Source: an uncultured Paracoccaceae bacterium (GTDB lineage: Bacteria > Pseudomonadota > Alphaproteobacteria > Rhodobacterales > Rhodobacteraceae). From it: 6,010 nucleotides of DNA. The translations under genes and the position numbers were made by a program. The stretch is from positions 1-6,010 of the forward strand of contig CAJXHQ010000207.1 of assembly GCA_913054485.1 (NCBI GenBank), in the 5' to 3' direction. Below are positions 5,242 through 6,010 of this stretch, one piece after another (within the stretch, counting starts at the first letter, position 1; every line of letters starts with the position of its first letter). The notes beneath the pieces were generated by a model. That model made no database searches. It saw only the letters and a list, made by a program, of their open reading frames with translations, and was not told the DNA's origin.

Positions 5242-5958
5242 GTGACTTCAAGCTACCAGATAATAGTGCGCAACCAGTCGAAGGATACGATGTGGTTCTA
5301 TTGCTTTCAGGAGCAGGCCCAGTTCAGCAACTCCGGACTGGATCCAGACGTCCAGTCCTCCAGCCTGGACTGCGGACAGCTGCCTGCCTACAGCGACAGC
5401 GGTGCGCAGTTCGACATTTCCCTGGACGTCAGTGTCTACGCCGGTGCAAAACGCGCCAATAACGGGCAAAACGCGTCTGCTACGGCGGGTTTTTTCGCAA
5501 CAGATCTGAGCCTGGCCAACAGCAGCGAATACTGGGCCAAACAGGAGATCAGCCTGACACCTGCCAGCGGCAGCAGTGAAGTTGCCAACCATACCAGCCT
5601 CAGTCTGTCACCTCTCGGCCTATCGCAACCGGTTTGGAATGCGGATGTTCCTGCCGGTTGTTTCGGGATCGGAGTGCCGGTCTACAGCCCGTCTTCCAGC
5701 AGTGTTGTCTATTGCGGGAATCTCTGCGTGCTGAGTGACCAAAGCCTGGTACTGTCCAGCTTTGTCGAACCGGCACCAAACTCAGATCTGAGCTGTGCGC
5801 CAACGCCCAAGTATTTTGTAAAAGCGGGGAAATTCAGCGCCGGAACTGTAATCGCATATGCGCCGACCGGGGCAGCTGTATGTGATTTCTCCGGAGGATA
5901 CACGTCGTTCCTGGTCGAATATCAATCCAACGGGGAATTCACTGTGTCAGGCAATTAG
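5242..5958 (+). CDS. Uncharacterised acidic beta-rich protein, paralogue B (cysteine-rich) of a tandem pair
   Basis: This 238-residue product is a diverged copy of the preceding protein; its function is unknown to me. It has no signal peptide or membrane span. Shared landmarks, in order, are an early Asn strand ('IIVRNQS'), 'CFQEQAQF' matching 'FFQEPAVY', 'VYAG' matching 'YYAG', 'LSPLGLSQP' matching 'LNPLALSAP', 'GIGVPVYSP' matching 'RIAVPSFSP', and a C-terminal block with 'FVEPAPN', Cys185, 'KYFV', 'AGTV', Cys214 in 'CDFSGGYT', and 'NGEFTVS'. Over residues 174-203 I count 14 of 30 identities with paralogue A, ungapped. It differs in having seven cysteines (21, 44, 140, 158, 162, 185, 214) rather than two, and a longer middle section. 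It is acidic (19 Asp/Glu, 8 Lys/Arg). It starts at GTG and has consecutive ATA codons at positions 7 and 8. Codon bias is weaker than in paralogue A. No promoter is evident in the 82-bp spacer, so cotranscription is likely. Confidence 0.87.
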   Translation: MTSSYQIIVRNQSKDTMWFYCFQEQAQFSNSGLDPDVQSSSLDCGQLPAYSDSGAQFDISLDVSVYAGAKRANNGQNASATAGFFATDLSLANSSEYWAKQEISLTPASGSSEVANHTSLSLSPLGLSQPVWNADVPAGCFGIGVPVYSPSSSSVVYCGNLCVLSDQSLVLSSFVEPAPNSDLSCAPTPKYFVKAGKFSAGTVIAYAPTGAAVCDFSGGYTSFLVEYQSNGEFTVSGN

Positions 5959-6010
5959 CAGCGCCGGTCAGGATGCCTGGGGATCCGGTGGCGGCGGCAG
6001 TCCGGCCGGC
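5959..6010. other. Downstream tail of the window
   Basis: These 52 bp hold no clear terminator or gene. A minus-strand frame ending with a stop at 5968-5970 would read a Pro-rich tail (PAGLPPPPDPQAS) entering from the right edge. That could be the C-terminus of a convergent gene, but 13 codons without a stop in GC-rich DNA is weak evidence. Confidence 0.2.

Noticed and set aside
3612..6010. A mobile element, phage or toxin-antitoxin origin for the regulator and paralogue cassette
   Set aside because: There is no integrase, transposase, terminal repeat, attachment-site duplication or tRNA, and the paralogues resemble neither known toxins nor antitoxins. An XRE regulator alone is not enough.

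Overview
The window is GC-rich and all of its genes read on the plus strand. The Atm1-type ABC exporter, the membrane-anchored Ala/Pro/Glu-rich LysM protein and the strong C/G third-position bias suggest an alphaproteobacterium, probably a marine Rhodobacteraceae of the Roseobacter group (Leisingera, Phaeobacter or Ruegeria type). That placement is a judgement from gene style and remembered gene neighbourhoods, not from a marker gene. No RNA genes, CRISPR arrays, insertion sequences or prophage structural genes are visible.

Left half (1-3611): two apparently ordinary chromosomal genes. The first (28-1689) encodes an envelope protein with one N-terminal membrane anchor, long Ala/Pro/Glu linkers, two probable Ig-like beta domains and a C-terminal LysM peptidoglycan-binding domain. 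It ends at a textbook Rho-independent terminator (1711-1736). The second (1803-3611) is a complete half-transporter of the Atm1/HMT1 (ABCB7-like) family with all nucleotide-binding motifs intact.

Right half (3612-6010): a different module begins after a 273-bp gap holding a hairpin and inverted repeats. It contains a small XRE-type helix-turn-helix regulator (3885-4352) with an AT-hook-like N-terminal tail. After a 144-bp gap come two diverged tandem paralogues (4497-5159 and 5242-5958). These encode acidic, beta-rich soluble proteins with no signal peptide and no function I can name. They share an N-terminal 'N..FxxFQE' signature and a conserved C-terminal block with two invariant cysteines.

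The 82-bp spacer between the paralogues carries two tandem hairpins, and one arm could pair with competing partners near the second gene's ribosome binding site. The first paralogue has an ATG start and highly biased codons. The second has a GTG start and two consecutive ATA codons. The arrangement suggests a regulator followed by a two-gene operon tuned for unequal expression. This regulator-plus-paralogues cassette is the part of the window most likely to be undescribed; any role assigned to it is inference.
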